Positions 7,323 to 15,981 of a stretch of DNA of 64,000 nt are shown piece by piece; within the stretch, counting starts at the first letter, position 1, and the number at the start of each line of letters is the position of its first letter. The notes beneath the pieces are model-generated. The model was not told where the DNA came from and made no database searches. It saw only the letters and a list, made by a program, of their open reading frames with translations. This DNA comes from DATBGO01 sp963785765 (GTDB taxonomy: Bacteria; Actinomycetota; Actinomycetes; Streptosporangiales; Streptosporangiaceae), in NCBI GenBank assembly GCA_963785765.1, contig CAWAWM010000003.1, positions 62,001-126,000 of the forward strand, in the 5' to 3' direction. The position numbers and the translations under genes are program-made.

Positions 7323-9977
7323 ATGAGCCAGACGGGCGAGCCCCGCCAGAGCGATGCACGAGACCGCGGGCAGCTCCGGATCTACCTGGGCTGCGCCGCC
7401 GGCGTGGGCAAGACTTTCGCCATGCTCAACGAGGGCCACCGGCGCCGGGAGCGCGGCACCGATGTGGTGGTCGCGTTCGTGGAGACCCACGGCAGGAAGC
7501 ACACCGCCGACCAGATTGGCGAGCTGGAGATCATCCCGCGCGCCCGGATTCCGTACCGGGGCAGCGAATTTGAGGAGATGGACCTCGACGCCGTGCTGGC
7601 CAGGCGGCCCCAGGTCGCGCTGGTCGACGAGTTCGCCCACACCAACGTGCCTGGGTCGCGCAACGCCAAGCGCTGGGAAGACGTCGCTGAACTGCTCGCG
7701 GCGGGCATCGACGTGATCTCCAACGTCAATATCCAGCACCTGGAGTCGCTGAACGACGTCGTGCAGAAGATCACCGGCGTCCCGCAGCGGGAGACCGTGC
7801 CCGACGCCATGGTCCGGGCCGCCGACCAGGTCGAGCTGGTCGACATGACGCCGGAGGCGCTGCGCCGCCGGATGGCGCACGGCAACATCTACCCGCCCGA
7901 GAAGATCGACGCCGCCCTGACCCATTACTTCCGGGGCGGCAACCTGGCCGCTCTCCGGGAGCTCGCGCTGCTCTGGCTGGCCGACAAGGTCGATGAGGGC
8001 CTGCAGCGCTACCGCGCGGCGCACGGCATTCACGACACCTGGGAGGCGCGGGAGCGCGTGGTCGTCGCGCTCACCGGCGGCCCGGAGGGCGAAACCCTGA
8101 TCCGGCGGGCCGCCCGGATCGCCGCCCGGTCAACCGGCGGCGACCTGCTGGCCGTGCACGTGACCAAGTCAGACGGCCTGACCGGCGCCAACCCGGGCGC
8201 GCTGGCCGCGCAGCGGCGGCTGGCCGAGTCCCTCGGCGGCAGCTACCACCAGGTGGTCGGCGACAACGTGCCCGAGACCCTGCTGACCTTCGCGCGGGCG
8301 GAAAACGCGACGCAGCTGGTCCTCGGGGCCAGCAGGCGCGGCTGGGTGGCATCGCTGCTGACCGGTCCCGGCGTGAGCATCCGGACGATCCACAACTCCG
8401 GCGACATCGACGTGCATATCGTGACGCACGCTCACATAGGCCGCGGCCGGGGGCTGCCCAGGGCCCACGGTGGCCTTCCGCTGCGGCGCAGGCTGGCCGG
8501 GTACGCGCTGGCTGCCGTGCTGGCTCCGTTGCTCACCCTGATGCTGGTGAGCCTGCGCGGCCAGCTCAACCTGACCACCGATGTGCTGTTGTTCCTGGTC
8601 GCGGTCATCGCGGTCGCCCTGGTGGGCGGCTTCGTCCCGGCCGTGCTGGCGGCGATCGCCGGCTTCTTGCTGCTCAATTTCTTCTTCACGCCCCCGATCC
8701 ACCGGTTCACGATCGCCGACGCCAACAACGTGCTGGCGCTGGTGATCTTCGTCGCAGTGGCCCTGGTGGTGAGCTTCCTGGTCGACGACGCCGCGCGACG
8801 GACCAAGCAGGCCGCCCGGGCCACCGCCGAGTCCGAGCTGATGGTCACCACGGCAGGCAGCGTGCTGCGCGGTCAGCATGCTCTCACGGCGGTGCTGGAC
8901 CGGACGCGGGAAGCGTTCAGCATGGAATCGGTGACCTTGCTGGAACGCGGGCCGGAAGCGGGCGGTGCCGCCCTCGGGCCTGGCACGGGCTGGACTCCGG
9001 TGGCCGTATCCGGCGGCCCGGAACTCAGCCGGCCCGACGACGCTGACGTCGAGATCCCGGTCACCGACACGCTCTGCCTCGGGCTGCGCGGCCGGGCGCT
9101 GCCCGCCACCGACCGCCGGATCCTCGGTGCCTTCGCCGCCTACGCGGCCGCCGCGCTCGAGCAGCAGCGCCTCACCGCCGAGGCCGAGGCGGCCCGGCCC
9201 ATCGCAGAGGCCGACCGGATGCGGACGGCCCTGCTCGCCGCGGTCAGTCACGATCTCCGCACCCCGCTCGCGTCGGCCAAGGCGGCCGTCAGCAGCCTGC
9301 GCTCGCTCGACATCCAGCTGACGGCCGAGGACCACGACGAGCTGCTGGCCACCGCCGACGAGTCCCTGGACCGGCTGACTCACCTGGTGGACAACCTGCT
9401 GGACATGAGCAGGCTGCAGGCCGGGGCCATGTCCGTGTTCCCCAGGCCGGCCGACCTCGAAGAGATCATCGCGCGCTCGCTCGACGACATCGGGCCACCG
9501 GCCAGGACGGTCCTGGTGGACTTCCCCGAGGCCCTGCCCGAGGTCATGGTCGATCCGGCCATCATGGAACGGGTCATCGTGAACCTGACCGCCAACGCGC
9601 TGCGCTACTCCCCCGCCGCGTCGCCGCCGCTGCTGACCGCCAGCGCCCTCGGAGACTGGGTGGAGGTGCGCGTCATCGACCGCGGGCCTGGCATCCCCGT
9701 GGCGGACCGGGACCGGATATTCGTGCCGTTCCAGCGGCTCGGTGACACCGACAACACCACCGGAGTCGGCCTCGGGCTGGCGCTCTCCCGCGGCCTGACC
9801 GAGGCGATGGGCGGCACGCTGGAACCGGAGGAGACCCCGGGTGGCGGCCTGACCATGACCATCTCGGTGCCGGTCGCGCCCGGGCCCGCCCGGCTGGAGG
9901 CCGGGCAGCCGGGGCGGCTCGAACGGGAAGGAATCGGGTCGGCCAGCACCGCGAGCCGGGACTACGATGGCGCATGA
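7323..9977 (+). CDS. kdpD: KdpD-type sensor histidine kinase
   Basis: An 884-residue full KdpD. The N-terminal KdpD domain has the Walker A loop GCAAGVGKT at residues 23-31 and DEFAHTN; a Usp-like domain spans about 250-370 (LVLGASRRGW). Four membrane segments (DUF4118 region) follow at about 395-500. Then come a GAF-like region, the phosphoacceptor SHDLRTPLAS, an N-box (VNLTANALRYSP) and ATP-binding GPGIP and GVGLGLALS. KdpD senses potassium limitation or osmotic stress and phosphorylates KdpE. ATG at 7323 is chosen because AGGAAAG sits five bases upstream and the domain begins just after. kdpE follows after 18 bases. No intact kdpFABC is in this window. Confidence 0.95.
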   Translation: MSQTGEPRQSDARDRGQLRIYLGCAAGVGKTFAMLNEGHRRRERGTDVVVAFVETHGRKHTADQIGELEIIPRARIPYRGSEFEEMDLDAVLARRPQVALVDEFAHTNVPGSRNAKRWEDVAELLAAGIDVISNVNIQHLESLNDVVQKITGVPQRETVPDAMVRAADQVELVDMTPEALRRRMAHGNIYPPEKIDAALTHYFRGGNLAALRELALLWLADKVDEGLQRYRAAHGIHDTWEARERVVVALTGGPEGETLIRRAARIAARSTGGDLLAVHVTKSDGLTGANPGALAAQRRLAESLGGSYHQVVGDNVPETLLTFARAENATQLVLGASRRGWVASLLTGPGVSIRTIHNSGDIDVHIVTHAHIGRGRGLPRAHGGLPLRRRLAGYALAAVLAPLLTLMLVSLRGQLNLTTDVLLFLVAVIAVALVGGFVPAVLAAIAGFLLLNFFFTPPIHRFTIADANNVLALVIFVAVALVVSFLVDDAARRTKQAARATAESELMVTTAGSVLRGQHALTAVLDRTREAFSMESVTLLERGPEAGGAALGPGTGWTPVAVSGGPELSRPDDADVEIPVTDTLCLGLRGRALPATDRRILGAFAAYAAAALEQQRLTAEAEAARPIAEADRMRTALLAAVSHDLRTPLASAKAAVSSLRSLDIQLTAEDHDELLATADESLDRLTHLVDNLLDMSRLQAGAMSVFPRPADLEEIIARSLDDIGPPARTVLVDFPEALPEVMVDPAIMERVIVNLTANALRYSPAASPPLLTASALGDWVEVRVIDRGPGIPVADRDRIFVPFQRLGDTDNTTGVGLGLALSRGLTEAMGGTLEPEETPGGGLTMTISVPVAPGPARLEAGQPGRLEREGIGSASTASRDYDGA

Positions 9978-9995
9978 GCGTGACACGGTGAGACG

Positions 9996-10796
9996 GTGAC
10001 CCGCGTCCTGGTCGTCGATGACGAGCCGCAGATCCTGCGTGCGCTCCGGATCAACCTGCGGGTCAGGCAGTACGACGTGCACATCGCAGCGACCGGCGCC
10101 GAGGCACTCGAACAGGCCTCCAAGCACCCGCCGGACCTGGTCATCCTCGATCTCGGCCTGCCGGACCTGGACGGCGTCGAGGTGATCCAGGGCCTGCGCG
10201 GCTGGACGACCGCCCCGATCATCGTGCTGTCCGGGCGGGCGGACAGCATCGACAAGGTGGAGGCGCTCGACGCGGGCGCCGATGACTACGTCACCAAACC
10301 GTTCGGCATGGAAGAACTGCTCGCCAGGATGCGGGCCGTGGCCAGGCGCGCCATCGCCGACGGCGACGAGCCGCAGGTCCAGCTCGGCGACCTGGTCGTC
10401 GACCTGGCCGCCAAGCGGGTCATCAGGGAGCAGGACGGCCAGGACGGGCAGCACGGGCAGGACGGCGCGGACGTCAGGCTCACCCCCACCGAGTGGCACC
10501 TGCTGGAGGTGCTGCTGCGCCATCCCGGCAAGCTGCTCAGCCAGCAGCAACTGCTGGCCGAGGTCTGGGGTCCCGGCTACGCCGATGCCACCGGCAACCT
10601 GCGCCTCTACATGGCCCAGCTGCGCAAGAAGCTCGAGCCGGACCCGGCCAGGCCGCACTGGCTGCTGACCGAGCCTGGCATGGGCTACCGCTTTCAGCCT
10701 GACCCCGACACTGACACCGGTCCCGACACTGACACCGGTCCCGACACTGACACCGGTCCCGACACTGACACCGGTCCCGACACCGACACCGCCTGA
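9996..10796 (+). CDS. kdpE: KdpE-type response regulator with repeat tail
   Basis: An OmpR-family regulator of 266 residues. The receiver has the acidic pair at 9-10, phosphoacceptor Asp52 (LVILDLGLPDLDG) and Lys101. The winged helix spans about 135-230 (LTPTEWHLLEVLL, GMGYRF). Two things are odd: a Gln/Asp/Gly-rich linker (QDGQDGQHGQDG) lies between the domains, and the protein ends in a tail of five PDTDTG-type hexapeptides not found in ordinary KdpE. GTG at 9996 starts 18 bases after the kdpD stop, so the two are co-transcribed. Without kdpFABC nearby its targets must be elsewhere. Confidence 0.93.
   Translation: MTRVLVVDDEPQILRALRINLRVRQYDVHIAATGAEALEQASKHPPDLVILDLGLPDLDGVEVIQGLRGWTTAPIIVLSGRADSIDKVEALDAGADDYVTKPFGMEELLARMRAVARRAIADGDEPQVQLGDLVVDLAAKRVIREQDGQDGQHGQDGADVRLTPTEWHLLEVLLRHPGKLLSQQQLLAEVWGPGYADATGNLRLYMAQLRKKLEPDPARPHWLLTEPGMGYRFQPDPDTDTGPDTDTGPDTDTGPDTDTGPDTDTA
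10704..10793 (+). repeat. Five 18-bp units encoding PDTDTG at the KdpE C-terminus
   Basis: CCCGACACTGACACCGGT is repeated at 10704, 10722, 10740 and 10758, with a final variant at 10776 that ends before the stop codon. The first four copies are identical, suggesting recent slippage expansion. Confidence 0.9.
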
Positions 10797-10822
10797 CTGG
10801 GCCCGGCCGGGCGCGGTCAGGC
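10791..10822 (+). terminator. Hairpin at the end of kdpE
   Basis: GCCTGAC (10791-10797, covering the stop) pairs with GTCAGGC (10816-10822), and the loop holds a further GCCCGGCCGGGC palindrome. No T tract follows, as is common in high-GC actinobacteria, so terminator function is inferred. Confidence 0.5.
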
Positions 10823-10902
10823 GCAGCGAGCAGGTTCGCGGGTCACGGTAAACCGGCGGCCCCCTGCGCCCCGGGCACCCCAGCTGGTGCGAGCATGAGC
10901 CG

Positions 10903-11388
10903 GTGGCGGAATTCGCAGGGTACGCGGTGAGACCGGCGCAGGCCGCTGATGCCCGGGCGATGGCGGAACTCTTCGCGGCCGTGGCTGCCGAGCGTGACGG
11001 GATCGCGACCGAGCCGCCGGTCGACATCGACGAGCGCGCCGCACTGTTCGCGCGCAGCGCCGCCGGGTCGGTCGTCGCCGTCGCGGACGGCCAGCTCGTC
11101 GGAATGCTGCACGTGGAGGTCAGCCGGCACGGCTTTGGCGAGCTCGGGATGCTCGTCGACCGCGGCTGGCGGGGCCGCGGCGTGGGTTCGGCGCTGGTGG
11201 CGGCGGCCGCCGACTGGGCACGCGGCCAGCGACTGCACAAGCTCAGCCTCGAGGTATTCGCGCACAACACGGCTGCGATCGCCCTGTACCGCAAGGCCGG
11301 CTTCACCGAGGAGGGACGGCGGGTCAGGCAGTACCGGCGGGCCAACGGAGAACTCTGGGATTCGATCGTGATGGGCCTGGCGCTCTAG
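10903..11388 (+). CDS. GNAT family N-acetyltransferase
   Basis: A 161-residue protein with the GNAT core. LGMLVDRGWRGRGVGSALV carries the acetyl-CoA pyrophosphate-binding R/Q-x-x-G-x-G/A loop at about residues 82-98, and NTAAIALYRKAGF is the typical motif B near residue 125. It probably transfers an acetyl group to an amine in the cytosol. The GTG start at 10903 is chosen because the fold begins a few residues later (YAVRPAQAADARAM). It is a single gene between kdpE and gdhA. The substrate is unknown. Confidence 0.9.
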   Translation: MAEFAGYAVRPAQAADARAMAELFAAVAAERDGIATEPPVDIDERAALFARSAAGSVVAVADGQLVGMLHVEVSRHGFGELGMLVDRGWRGRGVGSALVAAAADWARGQRLHKLSLEVFAHNTAAIALYRKAGFTEEGRRVRQYRRANGELWDSIVMGLAL

Positions 11389-11641
11389 CCCTGGCCCCCT
11401 GGCCGTGCCGCTGAGGCCCTGACCTCTGACCTCTGACCCGGCAAACGACGGTCCTCGCCGCCCACCAGCACTGATGTCGGGACTTCCGCCTCCCCATCTG
11501 GGGTTCTTTGCCTCCGTTGGTCCCGCTTTTTCTGCGTTACCGTTCGGACGTGCAAGCAGCATGATGCCGCCTGCTGTCCGGCCGCTATCTAGCTCGCCGG
11601 ACTGTCAATCCGCCTTCAGGCGCGGAAGTGAGGCGTGTGCG

Positions 11642-13000
11642 GTGAACGGCTACATCGAACGGGTGCTCAACGAGATCCAGTCCAAAAATCCGGGCGAGGA
11701 TGAGTTCCTGCAGGCGGTCCATGACGTCTATGGGACGCTCGGCAGGGTGATCGAGCGGCACCCGAAGTACCAGACCGCCAAGATCCTCGAGCAGATGGCA
11801 GAGCCGGAGCGTGTGATCATGTTCCGGGTTCCCTGGGTCAGCGACGCCGGCGAGCTGCAGATCAATCGCGGCTTCCGGGTCCAGATGAACAGCGCGATCG
11901 GTCCCTTCAAAGGCGGGCTGCGGTTCCATCCGACCGTCCGCCTGGGGCTGCTGAAGTTCCTCGCGTTCGAGCAGGTTTACAAGAACGCCCTCACCACGCT
12001 GCCGATGGGCGGCGCCAAGGGCGGGTCAGATTTCGATCCGAAGGGCAAGAGCAAGGGCGAGGTCCGGCGGTTCTGCCAGTCGTTCATGACCGAGCTGTAC
12101 CGGCACATTGGCCAGTTCACCGACATTCCCGCCGGGGACATCGGCGTCGGCGGGCGGGAGATCGGCTTCCTGTTCGGGCAGTACAAGCGGATCACCGGTG
12201 AGTTCGCCGGCGTCATCACCGGCAAGGGCCACAGCTGGGGCGGCTCGCTGATCCGGCCCGAGGCGACCGGGTACGGCGCGGCGTACTTCGCCGAGGAGAT
12301 GCTTAACTCCCGCGGCGACTCCCTGGGCGGCAAGACCTGCCTGATCTCCGGCAGCGGGAACGTCGCCCAGTACACGATCGAAGCGCTGCTCAATCTGGGC
12401 GCCAAGGCGGTCACGCTGTCGGACTCCGACGGCTACATCTACGACCCGGCCGGCATCGACCGGGAGAAGCTGGCCTTCGTGCTGGACCTGAAGAACGTGC
12501 GGCGCGGCCGGATTCGCGAGTACGCCGAGCATTTCCCCGGCGTGACGTACGTGCCCGATGGCACCGCCGATTACAACCCGCTGTGGAAGGTGCCCGCGGA
12601 CTGCGCGTTCCCGAGTGCTACCCAGAACGAGATCAACGGCAAGGACGCCGCCAACCTGATCAGCGGCGGAGTCATCGCCGTCACCGAGGGCTCCAACATG
12701 CCGACTACCTCCGACGGAGTCGAGCTGTTCCTCTCGGCCGGGATCCTGTACGGGCCGAGCAAGGCGGCCAACGCCGGCGGCGTGGCGGTATCCGGGCTGG
12801 AGATGTCCCAGGACAGCCAGCGCCGGCAATGGGAGCGGAAGGACGTCGACAAGGAGCTGCGCGAGATCATGCGGGCCATCCACGAGCAAATCACCGCGGC
12901 GGCCGACGAGTACGGCTACCCGGGCAACAACGCGGCGGGCGCCAACATCGCCGGGTTCCTCAAGGTAGCGGACGCGATGCTGGACGAGTCGCCCGTGTAG
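11642..13000 (+). CDS. gdhA: NADP-specific glutamate dehydrogenase
   Basis: A 452-residue hexameric-type glutamate dehydrogenase. The substrate lysines lie in IGPFKGGLRFHP and PMGGAKGGSDFDPKGKS; the dinucleotide-binding fold has SGSGNVAQYTIE; the C-terminus is the usual YPGNNAAGANIAGFLKV. It makes glutamate from 2-oxoglutarate and ammonium. The GS-G-N loop and the 450-residue length fit the NADP-dependent small type rather than the large catabolic GDH. GTG at 11642 is preferred to the longer ORF because GAAGTGAGG lies about eight bases upstream and the family starts at this point (YIERVLNEIQ). Monocistronic. Confidence 0.95.
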   Translation: MNGYIERVLNEIQSKNPGEDEFLQAVHDVYGTLGRVIERHPKYQTAKILEQMAEPERVIMFRVPWVSDAGELQINRGFRVQMNSAIGPFKGGLRFHPTVRLGLLKFLAFEQVYKNALTTLPMGGAKGGSDFDPKGKSKGEVRRFCQSFMTELYRHIGQFTDIPAGDIGVGGREIGFLFGQYKRITGEFAGVITGKGHSWGGSLIRPEATGYGAAYFAEEMLNSRGDSLGGKTCLISGSGNVAQYTIEALLNLGAKAVTLSDSDGYIYDPAGIDREKLAFVLDLKNVRRGRIREYAEHFPGVTYVPDGTADYNPLWKVPADCAFPSATQNEINGKDAANLISGGVIAVTEGSNMPTTSDGVELFLSAGILYGPSKAANAGGVAVSGLEMSQDSQRRQWERKDVDKELREIMRAIHEQITAAADEYGYPGNNAAGANIAGFLKVADAMLDESPV

Positions 13001-13006
13001 CCAGCA

Positions 13007-13078
13007 CCGTGTAGAGAGCATCCGTGTAGAGAGCACCCTGCGTAGCCCGCCCCTGCGTAGCCCGCCCCTGCGTAGCCA
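13007..13078. repeat. Short tandem repeats after gdhA
   Basis: A 14-base unit CCGTGTAGAGAGCA occurs at 13007 and 13022, followed by a 15-base unit CCTGCGTAGCCCGCC at 13037 and 13052 and a partial third copy at 13067. The array lies between gdhA and the TOPRIM gene. No coding role is seen. Confidence 0.75.
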
Positions 13079-13261
13079 GGCCGATCCGGTGCTGAGCGGT
13101 CAGCCTGCCGTGGCCCGCAGGCGTGCCGGTGGCAGATACTGGCCCATGGCGCTGGGCCAGTATCGTGGCAACCGGATTCTGCCGGAGGATGCGCAGGCGC
13201 GGCTGCCAGTCTGGCGGTGTCCGGGCTACTTGGCCTGCAGCCGACGGAGATACGCCTGATC

Positions 13262-13843
13262 ATGAACTTCGATGTGGCTACTGCCCTCGGGTCGCGGGCG
13301 GTCCTGCTGGTCGAGGGAACGAGTGATCAGGCGGCGCTGGAAGCCCTCGCTGAGCGGCGCGGCCGGGCCCTGGACTCCGAGGGGATCTCCATCGTGCAGA
13401 TGGGGGGTGCGACCAACATCGACAGGTTCCTGGACCTGTTCGGCCCGCGCGGGCGCGACGTGCGGCTGGCTGGCTTGTGCGACGCCGCCGAGGAAGGCTA
13501 CTTCAGGCGCGCCCTGGAGCGGGCCGGCCTGGGCTCCGGCTTGTCGCGCGCCGGGATGGAAGCACGCGGTTTCTACGTCTGTACCGCCGATCTGGAGGAC
13601 GAGCTGATCCGCGCCCTGGGCGCCGCCTCGGTCGAGGACATCATCGAGGCGCAGGGCGATTCCCGGTCGTTCAGCATTTTCCAGCGGCAGCCCGCGCAGC
13701 AAGGACGGAGCCCCGAGCGGCAGCTGCACCGTTTCATGGGCACCCGGTCCGGTCGCAAGAGCCAGTACGCGCGCCTGCTGGTGAGCGCGCTTGATCTCAC
13801 CCGCGTCCCCCGGCCGCTCGACGGCGTGCTGGCGCACGTCTGA
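13262..13843 (+). CDS. Stand-alone OLD-like TOPRIM protein
   Basis: A 193-residue protein starting at ATG 13262 (MNFDVATAL). LLVEGTSDQAALEALAERRG gives the conserved TOPRIM Glu, and LAGLCDAAEEGYFRRAL the Asp region, as in the C-terminal TOPRIM domain of OLD-family ATP-dependent nucleases. The ABC ATPase that normally precedes it is absent here and in the neighbouring genes. Residues 95-130 (GFYVCTADLEDELIRALG) match the DLE(D/N) segment that follows in OLD proteins. A nuclease or nucleotidyl transfer activity on DNA is expected from the fold. Whether it works alone or with a distant ATPase is unknown. The longer 13217 start lacks support. Confidence 0.75.
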   Translation: MNFDVATALGSRAVLLVEGTSDQAALEALAERRGRALDSEGISIVQMGGATNIDRFLDLFGPRGRDVRLAGLCDAAEEGYFRRALERAGLGSGLSRAGMEARGFYVCTADLEDELIRALGAASVEDIIEAQGDSRSFSIFQRQPAQQGRSPERQLHRFMGTRSGRKSQYARLLVSALDLTRVPRPLDGVLAHV

Positions 13844-14016
13844 GGGGCCGGCCACCAGGCCGCTCGGCTGCTCGCGCCGATGGCCCGGGCAGTCGCTCGC
13901 CCGAAGAAACGCTGGTCGGCTAGCCGGCCTGGCCTCGGTGCCTTCGCTATCGTGTCATTCGTCCCGCGCCGTTGAATAAACCTCGTATCTCCCGCTGATC
14001 AGGACAGGAGCATCGA

Positions 14017-14451
14017 ATGACGACCAAGGCCGCGTTCACGCCCGAGGAATGGACAGAGGTACTCGAGGGGCCGCCGACCGCCGGCATGATCGTGGTCACC
14101 GCTGCGCGCGGCGGAACGATCCGCGAGACGATCGCGATGTCGAAGGCTTACGCGCAGGCGCGCAGTCAGCACGGCGCCAGCGAACTGCTGGATGAGATCG
14201 TGGCGGCTAAGCCCCAGCTGGACCACACGCGGTACCACTCGGCGCAGGAGCTCAGGGACGGCGGCCTGGCGCGGCTGCGTGCTGCGGTCGCGCTGCTGGG
14301 CGGCAAGGCTTCCGCCGAGGAAGTCGGGGACTACCGGCGCTTCGTCATCAACCTCGCGGACGAGGTCGCGGCCGCGCACCGGGAGCAAGGGCAGGCCGTG
14401 AGCCCCGCCGAGACCGAGGCCATCCAGCAGATCACCGCGGCGCTGGGCTAG
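14017..14451 (+). CDS. Conserved hypothetical helical protein
   Basis: A 144-residue, mostly alpha-helical, charged protein (AFTPEEWTEVLEGPPTAGM near the start, then LLDEIVAAKP and HREQG). It resembles a widespread actinobacterial family without known function. No signal peptide, metal motif or membrane segment is seen. The ATG is preceded by GGACAGGAG with good spacing. Its TAG stop shares the CTAG tetranucleotide with the stop of the convergent hydrolase gene, leaving no room for a terminator between them. Confidence 0.7.
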   Translation: MTTKAAFTPEEWTEVLEGPPTAGMIVVTAARGGTIRETIAMSKAYAQARSQHGASELLDEIVAAKPQLDHTRYHSAQELRDGGLARLRAAVALLGGKASAEEVGDYRRFVINLADEVAAAHREQGQAVSPAETEAIQQITAALG

Positions 14452-15353
14452 CTGCTGACCCACGCGAGGATGTGCTCGTTGACCTCGGCGGGCTTCTCCA
14501 GGTGCAGGAAATGGCCCGCGTCATCGATCACGGCCATGCGCGAGGACGGGGCGAGGAACCGCTCGGCGCCGCGCGCCAGCTCCACTCCGATGCAGCCGTC
14601 GGCGGTTCCGTGCAGGTACAGGGTGGGCTGAGGTGCCTGAAGGCCGGCCGCCTGCTGTTCGGCCCGGTAGCGCGAGGCGCCCCCGGCGGCTGCGTCCGGG
14701 GCGCCCGAGACCCCCGTCGCGCGGTAGTAGCCGAGGGCGGCGGCCAGGTTGGCCGGCTCTCGCAAGCACTCCTTGACCTGAGCCAGATGGTCGCCCGGCT
14801 GGTAGCCGGGCGACCAGTCGAGCCAGAGCTTGTCCACGAACGACATCCCGTCGCGGGCGACCATGGTGTCGGCGAATCCGAGCGGATCCCGGAACATGAA
14901 CAGGTAGAAGAACCGTTTGAGCTGCTCGTAATCGCTGAACAGCACGGGATCCAGGGCCTGCGGCGGCACGGCCAGGGTCACCAGCCGCCGCCACCGGTCC
15001 GGGGCATAGGCAGCCGCGCCGTAGGCGGTCTCGGCCCCCCAGTCGTGCCCGATCAGGACGGCGTCCCCGTCGCCGCCCAGGACCTCGTGCAGGGCCACCG
15101 CATCAGCGACCAGCGCGCCGAGCTGATAGGAGCCGTCGGCGGGGACGGCGGTGGGCGCGTACCCGCGCATGAACGGGGCCACCGCACGGAACCCGGCCCT
15201 GGCCAGGGCGGGCAGCAGGTGCCGCCAGGTATGGGCACAGTCGGGAAACCCGTGCAGGCAGAGCGCCAGCGGCCCTGACCCGGCCTCAAGCAGCCCGAAC
15301 TCAAGATCGTTAGCTCGTACCGTGCTAGCCCGCAGCAGACCGGAGACAGCCAC
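14448..15353 (-). CDS. Alpha/beta hydrolase, epoxide hydrolase-like
   Basis: A 301-residue alpha/beta hydrolase. HGFPDCAHTW is the oxyanion HGxP motif of epoxide hydrolases, GHDWGAE the elbow with an Asp nucleophile, and DDAGHFLHLEKP the His region. Asp rather than Ser as nucleophile points to hydrolysis of epoxides, or less likely halides, via an ester intermediate. No signal peptide. The gene is convergent with the upstream hypothetical gene and is transcribed away from the small secreted protein. Region 15354-15645 ahead of it holds degenerate CTGACTGGGCGGC repeats and no gene. Confidence 0.85.
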   Translation of the reverse strand: MAVSGLLRASTVRANDLEFGLLEAGSGPLALCLHGFPDCAHTWRHLLPALARAGFRAVAPFMRGYAPTAVPADGSYQLGALVADAVALHEVLGGDGDAVLIGHDWGAETAYGAAAYAPDRWRRLVTLAVPPQALDPVLFSDYEQLKRFFYLFMFRDPLGFADTMVARDGMSFVDKLWLDWSPGYQPGDHLAQVKECLREPANLAAALGYYRATGVSGAPDAAAGGASRYRAEQQAAGLQAPQPTLYLHGTADGCIGVELARGAERFLAPSSRMAVIDDAGHFLHLEKPAEVNEHILAWVSS

Positions 15354-15645
15354 ATCAGAACGCTACCCTCACCAGCCCGCTGCAGACCCGCGGCCTGACT
15401 GGGCGGCCGATCGCGGCTTGACTGGGCCTGCCCGACCGTGCAGCCTAACCGTGCGCTGCCTGTGCGGCCTGACTGGGCGGCCTGACTGCCGCTGGGGCGC
15501 AGAGCTTGACCGGCCAGAAGTTTCTGCTTGACCGGAACCAGGAGGCTGCCCACACTCACATCAGGACGGGAAGACGGCCGGCCTCCCCAAGAAAGAACGC
15601 TCGCGGGCAAGCACCCGCTCAGGCCAGAAAGGATCCCCATCACAA

Positions 15646-15951
15646 ATGGAAAGCTTGCTCTTTCGGCAGCGGGTTGCGGCGATCGCTTCCATCGTCGTAA
15701 CAACGGGCGCCTTGCTAACTTTCGCCAACTCCCCGAGCGCCTTCGCTAAACCTGTGAGTGCGGCTACAGATCGCTGCCCCTCAGGTAGTGATTACATTGA
15801 CCTGAACGGCGTTCAGATACGATCGAAGGTTGTAGATATCACGAACCCTGCACCTGGGTTGCAGCACGGGGAGCTCAATTGCACGGAGCATGTGTACCGG
15901 GTGGAGCGCACAAAAAGTGGCAGTACCTGGCAAGAGTGGCATAGCTACTGA
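15646..15951 (+). CDS. Small secreted protein of low GC, unknown function
   Basis: A 101-residue protein with a clear Sec signal peptide: basic start, hydrophobic core (VAAIASIVVTTGALL) and a likely cleavage after AFA around residue 34. The mature part of about 65 residues has two cysteines (DRCPSG and LNCTEH), probably one disulfide, and ends VERTKSGSTWQEWHSY. A hand count of one line inside it (15781-15840) gives 26 G+C in 60, far below its neighbours, so recent transfer is likely. AGAAAGGA lies about 15 bases before the ATG. No family is recognised; it could be a small toxin, inhibitor or bacteriocin-like protein, but nothing proves this. Confidence 0.65.
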   Translation: MESLLFRQRVAAIASIVVTTGALLTFANSPSAFAKPVSAATDRCPSGSDYIDLNGVQIRSKVVDITNPAPGLQHGELNCTEHVYRVERTKSGSTWQEWHSY

Positions 15952-15981
15952 TAGCCAAAAACTCCCCCGTGGCGTGCCGGG

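Noticed and set aside
8169..11345. 1058-residue ORF on the minus strand
   Set aside because: It is the antisense shadow of kdpD, kdpE and the GNAT gene; its translation is Arg/Gly/Pro-rich with no domain.
13007..13078. Repeat array as a CRISPR
   Set aside because: Units are 14-15 bases with no unique spacers and no cas genes nearby.
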